From positions 1 to 38,445 of the forward strand of contig JANQSH010000151.1 of the NCBI GenBank assembly GCA_028284145.1: DNA of 38,445 nt, given 5' to 3'. The notes beneath the pieces were generated by a model. That model did not search any database. It was not told where the DNA came from and was given only the letters and a program-made list of their open reading frames with translations. This document shows positions 8,843 through 18,017 of this stretch, one piece after another. This DNA is from Planctomycetaceae bacterium. GTDB lineage: Bacteria > Planctomycetota > Planctomycetia > Planctomycetales > Planctomycetaceae. The position numbers were made by a program, and so were the translations under genes. Numbering within the stretch: the first letter of the stretch is position 1; the number at the start of each line of letters is the position of its first letter.

Positions 8843-9973
8843 TCAGTCGAAATTCCAGGGAATGGATGGTTCGGCAGTGCCATCCGTTCGGCCATTTCGA
8901 GTTCCCAATGCCCGCCATGATGACAGATCGACATTGTCGGGAACAGAGTGGACCGATCCATCGACCAGCAGGACATTGACCAGGCCAGTGTGGTAACTGC
9001 GCGATGTGATGGCCGCGAAAGTCGGTGTGGTGACATCCTTCCCTTCCTGCCACGAACTGTAATTGATGTCGAAGTCGATGCCGCCTTCCGTATAAATGAC
9101 CTCCGTATTGGGTGTGAAGACCGTTGTAAAACCGGCGTGGTGCACACGTCCATCGCACCATTCGGTATGTCCGGTATTTTTTTGCGAATCGGTTGGACTC
9201 AACTTCTTCTGTCCCGATTGAGCCATTGTGATAACATTGGCCGGTGTCAGATTGTTGGGGTCCGTTTCCGTTGGAGGTGTGTTGCGAAAGTACGGGGTGA
9301 AGGCTTTGACTTCCGAAGCGAGAAGCGTGTTGCTGGTGCCATCCTTTACATCCCGAAACTGTACGCGACCATTTGGGAAAAACAGACCATCCCCACCTTC
9401 CTGTGTGTTGGGATCAAACACAAACCAGGTGCCATAGTTGAAACCATACGACGTCGGGTACAAGGTCGGTTTGCCAGTTGGGTTGGTTGCAGCATCGTAA
9501 GTCCCCACGCGGGCAACATCACGATTCACATCGCTGGGACAGCCGTAAATATCGATCTGAACTTCATGAATCGCGGGCTGCTGATTCCAGTTCGTGTTCA
9601 GGTCGACCAGATCAAACAGATTTGCCTGTTCCAGATGCGGCAGAATTCGCCCGTGAACTGACCACGAACCGTTATTGCCCGAAAAGCCGGTATCGGGAAT
9701 GATGGCTGCGATCGGCAAAGATTTGAAAATATCCGCGTAGTTGTGAACAGCGATGCCGATCTGCTTCATGTTGCTTTTGCAGTTGATCCGTCTGGCCGCT
9801 TCGCGCGCTGCCTGAATCGCCGGCAATAACAGCGCGATCAGAATCGCGATGATGGCAATCACGACTAACAGTTCAATGAGTGTAAAACCGGAGCGATCCA
9901 ATTGCGGTTTCCTTTCCGGGTTGTCCATCTTTTTCAGGTTGCTCAGAGGAGAGAGGGCATGGTGGTTGGTCAT
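8843..9973 (-). CDS. DUF1559 prepilin-like protein (H-X9-DG family)
   Basis: This is a 376-residue member of the DUF1559 family, greatly expanded in planctomycetes, whose function is unknown. The N-terminus has a type IV prepilin methylation site, [10 protein letters not shown], with cleavage expected after Gly29 and Glu at +5. One helix (about 30-50) follows, then EAARR and the family block [13 protein letters not shown]. The C-terminus has [17 protein letters not shown], the H-X9-DG motif of the family. It is probably processed by a prepilin peptidase and anchored at the cytoplasmic membrane with the globular part outside. The start at 9973 has AAGGA eleven bases upstream; a second ATG at 9928 is also possible. 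Repeat A copy 3 begins 42 bases upstream of the start. Confidence 0.92.
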   Translation of the reverse strand: MTNHHALSPLSNLKKMDNPERKPQLDRSGFTLIELLVVIAIIAILIALLLPAIQAAREAARRINCKSNMKQIGIAVHNYADIFKSLPIAAIIPDTGFSGNNGSWSVHGRILPHLEQANLFDLVDLNTNWNQQPAIHEVQIDIYGCPSDVNRDVARVGTYDAATNPTGKPTLYPTSYGFNYGTWFVFDPNTQEGGDGLFFPNGRVQFRDVKDGTSNTLLASEVKAFTPYFRNTPPTETDPNNLTPANVITMAQSGQKKLSPTDSQKNTGHTEWCDGRVHHAGFTTVFTPNTEVIYTEGGIDFDINYSSWQEGKDVTTPTFAAITSRSYHTGLVNVLLVDGSVHSVPDNVDLSSWRALGTRNGRTDGTAEPSIPWNFD

Positions 9974-10015
9974 TTCGTGAGGAATCCTTTTTCAAGAGAT
10001 TTCATAGTCTGCGTG

Positions 10016-10111
10016 AGCGCATTACGCCCTTCTGTGGCGCGAAAATCGTCCTTTGGCCTGCAAACGCAGACTCCCACGATCGAGAACCGTCACGCGAAAA
10101 AGTAAACTGCT
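10016..10111 (+). repeat. Foldback repeat A, copy 3
   Basis: Complete copy: AGCGCATTACGCC at 10016-10028, the central GGCCTGCAAACGCAG, and AGTAAACTGCT at 10101-10111. It lies just upstream of the minus-strand DUF1559 gene, with its AGCG end nearest that gene. Confidence 0.85.
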
Positions 10112-10587
10112 CATGAATCTCATGGCGGGCAAAATATCGCTCGGAACAGCAAGCTGGCTTTGAGTTCGCATTTCATTTCACTATGGAAGCAGATAAGGGA
10201 GCAAACGACATTCCAAAAATCAGCAGAGCCACATTGCGAATGGAAGCCAGTGCAACTTCATAAGATTCTCATCTGCAAGCCATTCGGCGAAATGTTACAA
10301 CCTGTTTGTCTGAAATCATTTGCAGCAAGAGCGGGATGCCCGGTCAGCCATTGTCCGGAACAGAGAGTGTTTCCATATTTCCGGGCAACAGTCGTCGAAT
10401 ACTGTTCTGGAAGTCAGGGTTCTGTCCAATGCTGGGCAGATTTTGTCTCAGCCGTGCAATTTTGAGGGATTGGCAAGGGGATGAAAACTCGGCGTTTCGT
10501 GTATTGGCTGTCGCCTCCAGCATCCGGTAAGCTGGCACGTGGCTCATATACGTGTCCATGTCGAATTCCTGAAGCCTGTCGAATGCC
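10112..10587. other. Divergent intergenic region without a recognised gene
   Basis: This 476-base stretch separates the minus-strand DUF1559 gene from the plus-strand RDD operon and must hold the operon promoter. I found no convincing -35/-10 pair, RNA gene or conserved element. A minus-strand frame of 81 codons (10344-10589) overlaps the RDD start codon. It has no recognised homology and no clear ribosome binding site, so it is not called. Confidence 0.5.
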
Positions 10588-11523
10588 ATGATTGCACCTG
10601 CAGAGCAACAACCTTTTCCCGACGAACCCGAACCGATTCGCGTCAGCGAAGCGCTGCGGATCGAGACGCCGGAGAACGTCGTGCTCGATTATCAGCTGGC
10701 CGGTCCTGCTCCGCGTCTACTTGCTTATGCGATCGACTGGTTGGTGCGCGGAGTGATTCTTTCTGGTCTGTCGATCGTGGCGTCAATCCTGGAAGTCGGA
10801 TTCGCATTCATACTGGGGGATGCCAGTGGTGCAGCGGTCGGGATGCTGCTCATCGTCTGGTTCACGCTCGAATTCTTTTACTACGTCATCTGTGAAACAT
10901 TCTTTAATGGGAAGAGCCTGGGAAAACATGCGTTCGGGCTGCGCGTGATTCACGCGCGGGGATACCCGATCAATTTCTGGACTTCTCTGCTGCGAAACTT
11001 TCTCAGGCCGGTCGATGCGATGGCCTTTTTCCCGTTTGGTATCCGGTTTTTTCCCATGTATGGCGTTGCGTTGATTTCGATGTTCGCCTCCCGCAAGTTG
11101 CAGCGGTTGGGTGACATTGCCGCCCAGACAGTGGTGATCGCCGAGCGGCGGATCATCCTGCCACGAGAGCCGGTGATTCTGGAACGCATTCAGCCTCTGG
11201 AGCGTTCGGAGATTGGCAGTTTTCGTCCGTCGTATCGTACACTGGCTGTGATCGACGAGTTCCTCGGACGGCGACATGTGTTGACTCATGAACGAGGACA
11301 CGCGTTGGCATCTGTCATGGCGTCAGAATTGGCGGAACGACTTGAATTCCGGGGTGATCAACGGTTGGTGAAGGACTACCCGATGGCGTTTCTGGCGCGC
11401 GTCTACGTCACGCTGGTGAAGTCGGAAGAAGCCAGTGAATCGGAACATGCCCGTACCGAATCGCAATCTGACATTCGCGGAGTCGACGAAGCGGCGGAAT
11501 TTCTGGTGGGGTTGAATCAATGA
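10588..11523 (+). CDS. RDD family membrane protein
   Basis: A 311-residue protein with an RDD domain, named for its conserved Arg and Asp residues, in the N-terminal two thirds. The sequence RLLAYAIDWLVRG (about 43-55) carries the Arg and Asp of the first helix, and the second characteristic block is GKSLGKHAFGLRV followed by LLRNFLRPVD. Three to four membrane helices are apparent, then a roughly 120-residue cytoplasmic tail. RDD proteins have been linked to transport, but no substrate can be given. It is the first gene of a five-gene run, and its stop overlaps the next start (ATGA at 11520-11523), indicating translational coupling to the SpoIIM-like gene. Confidence 0.9.
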   Translation: MIAPAEQQPFPDEPEPIRVSEALRIETPENVVLDYQLAGPAPRLLAYAIDWLVRGVILSGLSIVASILEVGFAFILGDASGAAVGMLLIVWFTLEFFYYVICETFFNGKSLGKHAFGLRVIHARGYPINFWTSLLRNFLRPVDAMAFFPFGIRFFPMYGVALISMFASRKLQRLGDIAAQTVVIAERRIILPREPVILERIQPLERSEIGSFRPSYRTLAVIDEFLGRRHVLTHERGHALASVMASELAERLEFRGDQRLVKDYPMAFLARVYVTLVKSEEASESEHARTESQSDIRGVDEAAEFLVGLNQ

Positions 11524-12530
11524 ACAAACGCGAGTTCGTCAAGTCCCGAAAACCGACCTGGAAGCGGTTTGAATACCTTGTCGAACGTCTTTCGGGTGGG
11601 GCGATCAAACGATTGCCGGCACAGGAAATCGCCGACTATTCGCAACTTTTTCGCGAGGTTTCCAACGACCTGGCAACAATCCGCTCGCGAGGTTGGGGAC
11701 AGGATCTGGAGTCGTATCTGAATCATCTCGCCGCTCGCGGCCACAACACGTATTACAGCGCCCCGCCGGCCAGATTTTCCCGTGTGATCCACTTCCTGAC
11801 TTCCGGATTTCCACAGGTCTTTCGTGCCAACATCTGGTATTTCTGGACCGCCTTTGTGCTGTTTTTCGGCTCACTTGGTGTGACCTGGGCAGTCGTGCAG
11901 AATAATCCCCCGCTGGTGGGGAAGGTGCTCGCACCGGATACGCAGGAAATGTACGAAAAGATGTATTCCCACGACCCGGACCGCAAAGACACCGGTTTTG
12001 GCGGGGGGAATGTCTTCATGCAGGGCTTCTACATCAAGAACAACACGTCGATTGCCATTGAGTGTTTCGCACGAGGTTTGCTGCTGGGCGTCGGCACGGT
12101 TTACACACTGCTGTATAACGGAATTGCGATCGGCGCGACGGCGGGATATTTGATCAGCCTCGGGTTATCACAGCAGTTTATCGGGTTTGTAATCACTCAT
12201 GGCTCCTTTGAGTTAACGGCGATCGCGGTTTCCGGTGGAGCCGGGTTGATGCTCAGCAATGCAATTATTCATCCGGGACAGCGAACACGTGTGGAAGCCT
12301 TGCGTGTTCGGGGGATGGAGGCGATTCAGGTGATGTTCGGAGCCGCCATCATGATGGTGATTGCGGCTGTTTTTGAAGCCTACTGGTCACCGGCACCCAT
12401 TTCGGTTGTGTTCAAGTACGTCGTGGGAACATTGATGTGGGCGCTGGTGATTACCTATCTCGCTCTTGCAGGTCGAGATCATCACACAAGGAATCTGCAG
12501 TCCGAACTGGGAGAGATCGATGCGGCTTGA
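11520..12530 (+). CDS. Stage II sporulation protein M-like membrane protein (SpoIIM family)
   Basis: A 336-residue multi-pass membrane protein of the SpoIIM/DUF95 family. A cytoplasmic N-terminal region of about 95 residues is followed by a helix near IWYFWTAFVLFFGSLGV, an extracytoplasmic segment, and the family core with NNTSIAIECFARGLLLGVGT and YNGIAIGATAGYL, then HGSFELTAI. The organism is not expected to sporulate. In other bacteria SpoIIM proteins sit beside RDD, DUF4129, DUF58 and MoxR genes in envelope-related clusters, as here. Its exact role is unknown. It starts inside the RDD stop codon and its end overlaps the next gene by 11 bases. Confidence 0.88.
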   Translation: MNKREFVKSRKPTWKRFEYLVERLSGGAIKRLPAQEIADYSQLFREVSNDLATIRSRGWGQDLESYLNHLAARGHNTYYSAPPARFSRVIHFLTSGFPQVFRANIWYFWTAFVLFFGSLGVTWAVVQNNPPLVGKVLAPDTQEMYEKMYSHDPDRKDTGFGGGNVFMQGFYIKNNTSIAIECFARGLLLGVGTVYTLLYNGIAIGATAGYLISLGLSQQFIGFVITHGSFELTAIAVSGGAGLMLSNAIIHPGQRTRVEALRVRGMEAIQVMFGAAIMMVIAAVFEAYWSPAPISVVFKYVVGTLMWALVITYLALAGRDHHTRNLQSELGEIDAA

Positions 12531-13395
12531 CCAGGCGACAATCCCATTGATTCCCCGCACGACGGCCAATTGTCTGGATCTGGCGTTCGTGTTTCTGGGG
12601 CATCACTTCCGGGCGATTGGCAAATTGTGGGCCTGGTTCGCGCTCCCTGCCGGTTTGCTCGTTTACATCATTTCGTATTACTTCACCTGGGACCTCCGCG
12701 CGACGCTTCTTCTGTTCGGGTTGCTCACTGTTCCCTTCAGCACGTTGTTGATTTCGTACACCGCCCGCGCCACCTTCGGCGAAACCGACAACAACATTCT
12801 GCCTGGAATCCAACCAGGTGTTTTTTCGACAATGGTCACCGGGTTAATGATTCGCGCTGTGGAACTGCTGGGGCCAGCGATCGCGCTGTATCCGATCGAA
12901 GAGGGATGGATGATATTCATCGGTCTTTGTCTCTGCATATTTCCCTCTCTCGTATTACTTTTCAAATATGGATTCCGAATTGAGCAGAACATGTTGCAGC
13001 GTCTCGATCGTCAGTTGCACGATCGTCGCGTGGCGGAACTCCTGAAACTCGAAACTGCCGATCTGCTGGTTCGAGGTTTCAGCATTTTCCTGTTCTCGTT
13101 CATCATTCTGTGCAGTCTGTTCGTACTCGTCGATTATTCGTGGCAGGTGCTGCTGGATCGCCCGATTCTGATGGGCAAACTGTCTGAGCAGGAAATGATG
13201 TCAGACTTCTTTTTCATGCTCGGCATGGAGCCATCTGTCCAGACGACCTTGATGATGGTCGGGATGGCGATCTTTCCGATCAGCCGGCTGGCGTGGTTTT
13301 TCTGCTTTATTGATGTCCGTGTGCGGCGGGATTGCTGGGACATGGAACTGCAAATGCGGCAGCAGGCCAGATTGTTGCGGGGGGAGCAAACATGA
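12520..13395 (+). CDS. Polytopic membrane protein of the RDD/SpoIIM operon
   Basis: A 291-residue protein of no named family that I recognise. ATG 12520 is preceded by GGGAG six bases upstream. An upstream in-frame start at 12466 would overlap the SpoIIM gene by 65 bases and add an unlikely hydrophilic leader. About six hydrophobic segments are visible (near residues 29-48, 52-75, 100-125, 130-145, 182-206 and 240-262). The C-terminus has FFCFIDVRVRRDCWDMELQM, a Phe/Asp-Arg-Arg pattern seen at the end of membrane proteins in DUF4129-containing clusters. It overlaps both neighbours, so it is almost certainly translated with them. A role as membrane partner of the cluster is inferred only from position. 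Confidence 0.8.
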   Translation: MRLDQATIPLIPRTTANCLDLAFVFLGHHFRAIGKLWAWFALPAGLLVYIISYYFTWDLRATLLLFGLLTVPFSTLLISYTARATFGETDNNILPGIQPGVFSTMVTGLMIRAVELLGPAIALYPIEEGWMIFIGLCLCIFPSLVLLFKYGFRIEQNMLQRLDRQLHDRRVAELLKLETADLLVRGFSIFLFSFIILCSLFVLVDYSWQVLLDRPILMGKLSEQEMMSDFFFMLGMEPSVQTTLMMVGMAIFPISRLAWFFCFIDVRVRRDCWDMELQMRQQARLLRGEQT

Positions 13396-14258
13396 GATTG
13401 AGCCTCACTCTGTTCGTCATCGCGATAATTCCTTTAATGGTTGATGACAACGCTGCCCGGGCAGATCTCTCGCGTGAAGACCGACAAATTCGCGATTCGG
13501 CTGAATTGATTCTGGAGCGGCCCGAATTCCGTCATTTCAAACGGCGAAGTGGACCGGTTGTCGAATCGGCATCTCCACAAGAGATGCCGTCGTCGTCCGG
13601 TTCTGGTGATGGAAATGGTCGCCCCCAGGACGACGAATTGCAACGCGATCGGGAACGTCCGAATCCTCCTTCCTCGCCATCCGAGTCGAGTTCACGTTCC
13701 AGTTTCGGCAGCGGCCTCGGCTCGTTGTTCGGTGGATTATTTCAGGTGATGGCATACATTATCGTTGGGGCGGTAGTGATTCTGTTGGTCGTGTTGCTGG
13801 TACGCGCATTGATGGGGATGGAACGTGTCAGGAAAGCGGAAGACGACGAAGAGATCGAAGAGAACATTCTCGAACCGGATAAGGCACCGGGCGATTTGCC
13901 AACCGATATCTATGTCGACAGAGCCCGCAAGCTCGCTGCCGAAGGTCGCTTCCACGAAGCGATTGCCCAACTGTTACTCGGTGCGATGAGTTTTATTGAA
14001 CGATCTGAACGGATCCGCTTTCGACGCGGGCTTACGTTGCGGGACTATCAGCGGGCGGTCATCAACAACGACAACCAGTACGATGCGCTGAAATCAATGG
14101 TGCAGGTCTACGAACCGATTGGCTTTGGTCGCCGTACGCCAACGGAAACGCATTTTGAATCGACCCTGAGCGGATACGAAAACCTCGTGACGGCACCGGT
14201 GCATCAAATGACAGTTCCAATGGCGAATTCCCCATTCCTGCCCGATTCCGTCGGGTGA
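13392..14258 (+). CDS. DUF4129 domain membrane protein
   Basis: A 288-residue protein whose ATG at 13392 overlaps the previous stop (ATGA) and has GGAG five bases upstream. Residues 1 to about 23 form a signal peptide. A Ser/Pro/Arg-rich extracytoplasmic region follows, with one helix at about 116-140 (MAYIIVGAVVILLVVLLVRAL). The cytoplasmic C-terminal part carries ARKLAAEGRFHEAIAQLLLGAM and RGLTLRDYQRAV, typical of DUF4129. This arrangement is standard for DUF4129 proteins encoded near transglutaminase-like, MoxR and DUF58 genes. No enzymatic motif is seen. The next gene follows after 46 bases. Confidence 0.85.
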   Translation: MRLSLTLFVIAIIPLMVDDNAARADLSREDRQIRDSAELILERPEFRHFKRRSGPVVESASPQEMPSSSGSGDGNGRPQDDELQRDRERPNPPSSPSESSSRSSFGSGLGSLFGGLFQVMAYIIVGAVVILLVVLLVRALMGMERVRKAEDDEEIEENILEPDKAPGDLPTDIYVDRARKLAAEGRFHEAIAQLLLGAMSFIERSERIRFRRGLTLRDYQRAVINNDNQYDALKSMVQVYEPIGFGRRTPTETHFESTLSGYENLVTAPVHQMTVPMANSPFLPDSVG

Positions 14259-14304
14259 CGGCGAAATGTTGATCGCCGGAAAACCAACTTGAGGAAGATC
14301 AGAA

Positions 14305-15519
14305 GTGAACAGGCAACGACGCACAAATCGCTGGGTTGACGCGACCTGGATGATCGCGCTGGGCGGACTGTTGTCGCTGCATTTCTGGTTCCCCGAATTT
14401 GGCTCGAACATTCAGAACGACACGTTCAGCACAACGCGACACGGAAAAAAGGCGTTCTACTTTCTGGCCCAGGAGCAGGCGCCCCTGGTGGGGAGAAACA
14501 CAGACCCTCTCACACGCTACACCGTCGACGCTGATGAATATCAGACGCTCTGTATTCTCGGTCCGGCACGCTGGCCGACGGAAGACGAGTGGCGGACGAT
14601 ACTGGAATGGGTCGAACTTGGTGGGACGCTGGTCATTGCTCCTCATTTTGAGGCAGGAGATCTCGTCATCCCCATGTTGAATGTCGAATTCAATAAGAGT
14701 GGCTCGTTCATCGAGGTGAACTCATCCCTCAAAGGAGAATCTGAACGAATCGACACTCTGCTTGGCGTGGATGCCGAAATTTTGTGGGATTCTGCACATA
14801 CCATATCCGCTCCTGCCGCTCGTACTCTGGTCGAAGTCGATAATCAAATGCAGGCGGGCTTGCAGGACTACGGTTATGGCAAGATCGTACTCGTCGCCAG
14901 CGAATTCGTTTTCAGTAACGAAGCGATCGATTGGAGTGATAACGCGCCACTGGCCTGGCGATTACTTGAATCGGGAGACAACCTGGGACTGATCACGTTT
15001 GATGAGTCGCTCAACATTTCCGGCACGCCGCGGGTCGTCAGCCTGATGCTCGATTATGCCCTGCGGCCGGTAACCGTTCAGATTCTGTTGGTGCTGTTGC
15101 TGTTCGCCTGGTGGGAATCGCGTCGATTTGGCGGTGTCAAACCGGAGATGGTCAAGGCTCGACACAACATCGTCGATCATACCGATGCGGTCGGCAACCT
15201 GCATTATCGCTCGCGGGACGGAACATTCGCTTTGAAATCTTACCTGCGGCAACTCCACCTCGAATTGAAAATGCGGATGTTCAAGGGCAAAGAGAATCGT
15301 GTCCTCGATCCGATTGCCATTCGACTGAAGCGAAAGCCGGAACAAATCCGTAAGTTGATGTTGCATGCCAGCAGGACTGCAAGATCGGAAAAGGTCGATC
15401 GGCAGACTGCCAGTCATCTCATTTATCAGTTGTCTTTCATTCGGCAGGCTCACCATCGGAAACCGGGTAGGAAAATCAGCGGGACGAAACCGGATGATTC
15501 GGCGGGACGATCGCGATAA
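14305..15519 (+). CDS. DUF4350 domain protein
   Basis: A 404-residue protein starting at GTG 14305, with GAGGAAG seven bases upstream. A first helix at about 14-30 is followed by an extracytoplasmic domain with the DUF4350 pattern: HGKKAFYFLAQE, then WVELGGTLVIAPH, then YGYGKIVLVASEFVFSNEAI. A second helix lies at about 253-275 (VQILLVLLLFAWWESRRFG), and the last 130 residues are basic and cytoplasmic, with HRKPGRK near the end. The fold resembles GATase-like domains in gliding-motility and ABC-associated proteins but lacks catalytic residues. It is the last gene of the five-gene run. The MoxR ATPase and DUF58 genes that commonly accompany this set are not downstream; a convergent hydrolase gene lies there instead. 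Confidence 0.84.
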   Translation: MNRQRRTNRWVDATWMIALGGLLSLHFWFPEFGSNIQNDTFSTTRHGKKAFYFLAQEQAPLVGRNTDPLTRYTVDADEYQTLCILGPARWPTEDEWRTILEWVELGGTLVIAPHFEAGDLVIPMLNVEFNKSGSFIEVNSSLKGESERIDTLLGVDAEILWDSAHTISAPAARTLVEVDNQMQAGLQDYGYGKIVLVASEFVFSNEAIDWSDNAPLAWRLLESGDNLGLITFDESLNISGTPRVVSLMLDYALRPVTVQILLVLLLFAWWESRRFGGVKPEMVKARHNIVDHTDAVGNLHYRSRDGTFALKSYLRQLHLELKMRMFKGKENRVLDPIAIRLKRKPEQIRKLMLHASRTARSEKVDRQTASHLIYQLSFIRQAHHRKPGRKISGTKPDDSAGRSR

Positions 15520-15584
15520 CGGGTTGCTGATTTCGCAGATCGAACATGCTTGCATTGCGGCTCAAGAGAGTGATAAAGGAGAGG

Positions 15585-16514
15585 TTACTCCGCTGATTTT
15601 TTCCGTTCGGGCAGAAACTCCAAATCAGTCAAAAAGGTGTCCATTGTTGCGACCGTCTTGTTGTACGCGCTGCCATCGCCGCGACCGTAATTGAAAAAAC
15701 CGTGCCCCTGGCCATCGAAGCCATTTAATTCGCAATGGTTCCCTGCCTTCCGCATCGCTGTGGAAAACATTTCCACAGTCAAGTACGGCACGACAAAATC
15801 ATTCTTGCCGTGAAAGATGATTGTCGGCGGCAACCCTTTTTTCACATGGTGATAGGGGGAGAGATTTTTGCCTTCGGTCCCCAGCCTCGCGTCGAGCATC
15901 GTTTTGACCTTTTCGGGAAAGGGGACCTCTCCCCCAACCGAGGCCAGAACGACCGCCGGATTAAACAGCACCAACGCATCGGGACGGGAACTGATCTCCT
16001 CCGACTCGCCCTGTTCGTCATACCCGTTAATCAAAGCAGTGCAGGCGGCAATGTGACCACCTGCTGATCCCCCGCCCGCAGCAATGCGTTTCGGATCGAT
16101 ACCCAGTTGATCCGCGTTCTTTCGCAGCCAGCGAACCGCACTTTTCGCATCGGTCACACATTTATCGCCCCTGGTGTTGTGCCGGGAGGAGACGCGATAG
16201 TCGGCACATCCTGCGAACATGCCTCGCGAAGCCAGATACTTCGCCTGTGCATGGAATTGTGATGGTGAACCCTTCGCCCAGCCGCCGCCGAAAAAGAAAA
16301 CGATCGCCGGACGGTTGTTTTGCGGCGTATGGCCCTCCGGCTCAAACAGGTCCATTGTCAACTTCACGTCACCGATGGTTTTGTAAATGACCGTCCGCGT
16401 CGGTTCCGGCTTTTTTGGCCGCTGTACCAAACTGAAAAACGGCAACTGAGCCTGAGCGGGCATCGAAGAGAACGCCAGAAAACCAGCGACAGACAGCAGA
16501 CAAACAATCCGCAT
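15585..16514 (-). CDS. Secreted alpha/beta hydrolase (esterase/lipase-like)
   Basis: A 309-residue exported hydrolase. A signal peptide spans about 1-22 (ending AQAQ). The oxyanion-hole motif is FFGGGW at 74-79, a variant of HGGGW. The nucleophile elbow GGGSAGG gives Ser150, and the likely partners are Asp239 in HGKND and His271 in GQGHGF, so the triad is complete. It resembles BD-FAE/COG0657 carboxyl-ester hydrolases, which often act on acetylated or feruloylated polysaccharides; the substrate here is not known. GAGAGG eight bases upstream of ATG 16514 supports the start. It is downstream of the DUF1501 gene on the same strand, separated by 168 bases that include repeat C copy 3. Confidence 0.9.
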   Translation of the reverse strand: MRIVCLLSVAGFLAFSSMPAQAQLPFFSLVQRPKKPEPTRTVIYKTIGDVKLTMDLFEPEGHTPQNNRPAIVFFFGGGWAKGSPSQFHAQAKYLASRGMFAGCADYRVSSRHNTRGDKCVTDAKSAVRWLRKNADQLGIDPKRIAAGGGSAGGHIAACTALINGYDEQGESEEISSRPDALVLFNPAVVLASVGGEVPFPEKVKTMLDARLGTEGKNLSPYHHVKKGLPPTIIFHGKNDFVVPYLTVEMFSTAMRKAGNHCELNGFDGQGHGFFNYGRGDGSAYNKTVATMDTFLTDLEFLPERKKSAE

Positions 16515-16613
16515 GGAGAAAGCCTCTCTCAGTGTATTTCAATGTGGAAAACCGTAAGTACAATTTTTCTACTATACTCACACGCCTGCGGTTGCGACAA
16601 CACTCGAATCCGT

Positions 16614-16671
16614 TTCAAAACCAGTTAGTGGCAAGAGTTCACTTCCCTGTGAATTCGCCGCGAACAGAGAT
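16614..16671 (-). repeat. Repeat C, copy 3
   Basis: On the minus strand it carries CTCTG, GCGGCGAATTCAC, CTTGCCACTAACTGG and the terminal GGTTTTGAA (16614-16622). These blocks appear in the same order as in the right part of the copy at 364-449. It sits between the DUF1501 gene and the hydrolase gene. Confidence 0.65.
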
Positions 16672-16682
16672 GCTGTGCTTCT

Positions 16683-18017
16683 TCAGGAAGTCGGCAGCAG
16701 TTGCGGGATGATCTCGCCATCGGACAATGCGATCGGTCGGCCGATTCTGGTGTACGTTTCATTCGCGGGATTCAACGAGCAGGCAGTGAGAATGGTGGCG
16801 ATCAGGTCGTTCACCTTCACCGGCCTGGCAGGAGCCTTTTTGTCACCGGTGGGATCAGTTTCCCCCAGCAGAACGCCGGAGTTCAATCCCCCGCCTCCCA
16901 CGACACAGGAAAACCCGGTCGGCCAGTGGTCGCGGCCTTCCAGTGGATTGATCCGGGGTGTCCGACCAAATTCGCCAATGCACAACACGATGGTCGAATC
17001 GAGCAGGTCGCGGCTGCGGAGATCGTCGATCAAGGTCGCGAAAGCGGGGTCGAGAATGCCCGCCTGTTCGGTGTGACCGGAGAAATTTTCCGCGTGCGTG
17101 TCCCAGCCATCGAGCATGACTTCAACTGCTCGCACGCCTTCCTCAACCAATCGACGAGCAACAAGACAGCCCCGGCCAAACCGGGTATCGCCATAACGCG
17201 CTTTGAGTTCCTCTGGCTCCACTTCGATGTCGAAGGCTTTGAGTTGTTCCGACCGCATCATGAGGAGCGCCTTTTCGACCACCTGCTGATGCAGTGTCCG
17301 GTTGGTCGGGATGCGTCGCCCCGGCTTCATTGTGCGCGAGATCACCTCCAGATTTTTGAGACGTCGGTCCTGTCGTTTGTCCGGCACGCGCGAACGCATG
17401 TTGCGGATGTTCTGTCCAGGATTGAAAATTTTGAACGCATCGAGTTCCGCGCCGAGAAAACCGCCGCGCGGCGGAAACGGCCCGCCACCCAATGCGACAT
17501 GAGCCGGAATTTCCAAATCCTCATCTGGCATCTCGTGTGCCAGAATCGCCCCGAGAGCCGGGTATTCAAGTGTCGTATCGGGACGATAACCGGTCTTCAC
17601 ATAACGCGCCCCGCGTTCGTGATCACCCTCTTTCGAGATCAATGAGCGAATGACAGACAGATGATGAATCTGCTCGGCCAGTTGCGGATAAGTCGCCGCA
17701 ATTTCCAATCCCTTTTGTTTGGTGGCGATCGCCTGCGTTGGCCCGCCAACTTTGGTTCCCGGATGCGGGTCCCATGTCTCCAACTGGCTTGACCCCCCCT
17801 GCATCCACAACGTGATGAGCGATTTGGGGCGTTCGTTACCCCGTTTGTTTGCCGCGAATAAATCGAGTCCCGGCAATGCAAACGACAACCCAAGACCGGC
17901 TGCAAAACGGAGTCCATCTCGGCGACTGGGATGACTGACTGTCTCCTTTTTCAAAACCTTTGTGTGCGGCAACACCTTGTCACCAGTCGGTTTTGAATCT
18001 GGTCTTAATGATTCCAT
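16683..18017 (-). CDS. DUF1501 secreted protein
   Basis: A 444-residue member of the DUF1501 family (sulfatase/alkaline-phosphatase-like fold), abundant in planctomycetes and nearly always paired with DUF1549/DUF1553. A twin-arginine signal, SRRDGLRFAAGLGLSFALPG, starts at residue 31, so export through Tat is likely. Family blocks are WMQGGSSQLETWDPHPGTK, RGCLVARRLVEEGVRAVEV, DGWDTH and GEFGRTPRIN. The start is ATG 18017, with GGGAG five bases upstream, overlapping the end of the DUF1549/DUF1553 gene by 13 bases. An ATG at 18029 lacks such a site. Residues about 7-24 are encoded by repeat C copy 2, which gives an unusual basic leader before the Tat motif. The function is unknown; a role in handling large carbohydrates is often proposed. 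Confidence 0.92.
   Translation of the reverse strand: MESLRPDSKPTGDKVLPHTKVLKKETVSHPSRRDGLRFAAGLGLSFALPGLDLFAANKRGNERPKSLITLWMQGGSSQLETWDPHPGTKVGGPTQAIATKQKGLEIAATYPQLAEQIHHLSVIRSLISKEGDHERGARYVKTGYRPDTTLEYPALGAILAHEMPDEDLEIPAHVALGGGPFPPRGGFLGAELDAFKIFNPGQNIRNMRSRVPDKRQDRRLKNLEVISRTMKPGRRIPTNRTLHQQVVEKALLMMRSEQLKAFDIEVEPEELKARYGDTRFGRGCLVARRLVEEGVRAVEVMLDGWDTHAENFSGHTEQAGILDPAFATLIDDLRSRDLLDSTIVLCIGEFGRTPRINPLEGRDHWPTGFSCVVGGGGLNSGVLLGETDPTGDKKAPARPVKVNDLIATILTACSLNPANETYTRIGRPIALSDGEIIPQLLPTS
17950..17997 (+). repeat. Repeat C, copy 2, inside the DUF1501 coding region
   Basis: A 48-base short form bounded by TTCAAAACC and GGTTTTGAA, with TTTGTGTGCGGC and TTGTCACCAGTC inside. Relative to the copy at 364-449 the middle is deleted. 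It is translated in frame as part of the leader before the Tat signal of the DUF1501 protein. Confidence 0.65.

Noticed and set aside
10344-10589. Minus-strand open frame of 81 codons diverging from the RDD gene
   Set aside because: It overlaps the RDD start codon, shows no clear ribosome binding site and resembles no family that I know.
15578-15600. GGAG/CTCC hairpin followed by a T-run as terminator of the DUF4350 operon
   Set aside because: The stem is only four bases and the T-run is five bases away; too weak to call.
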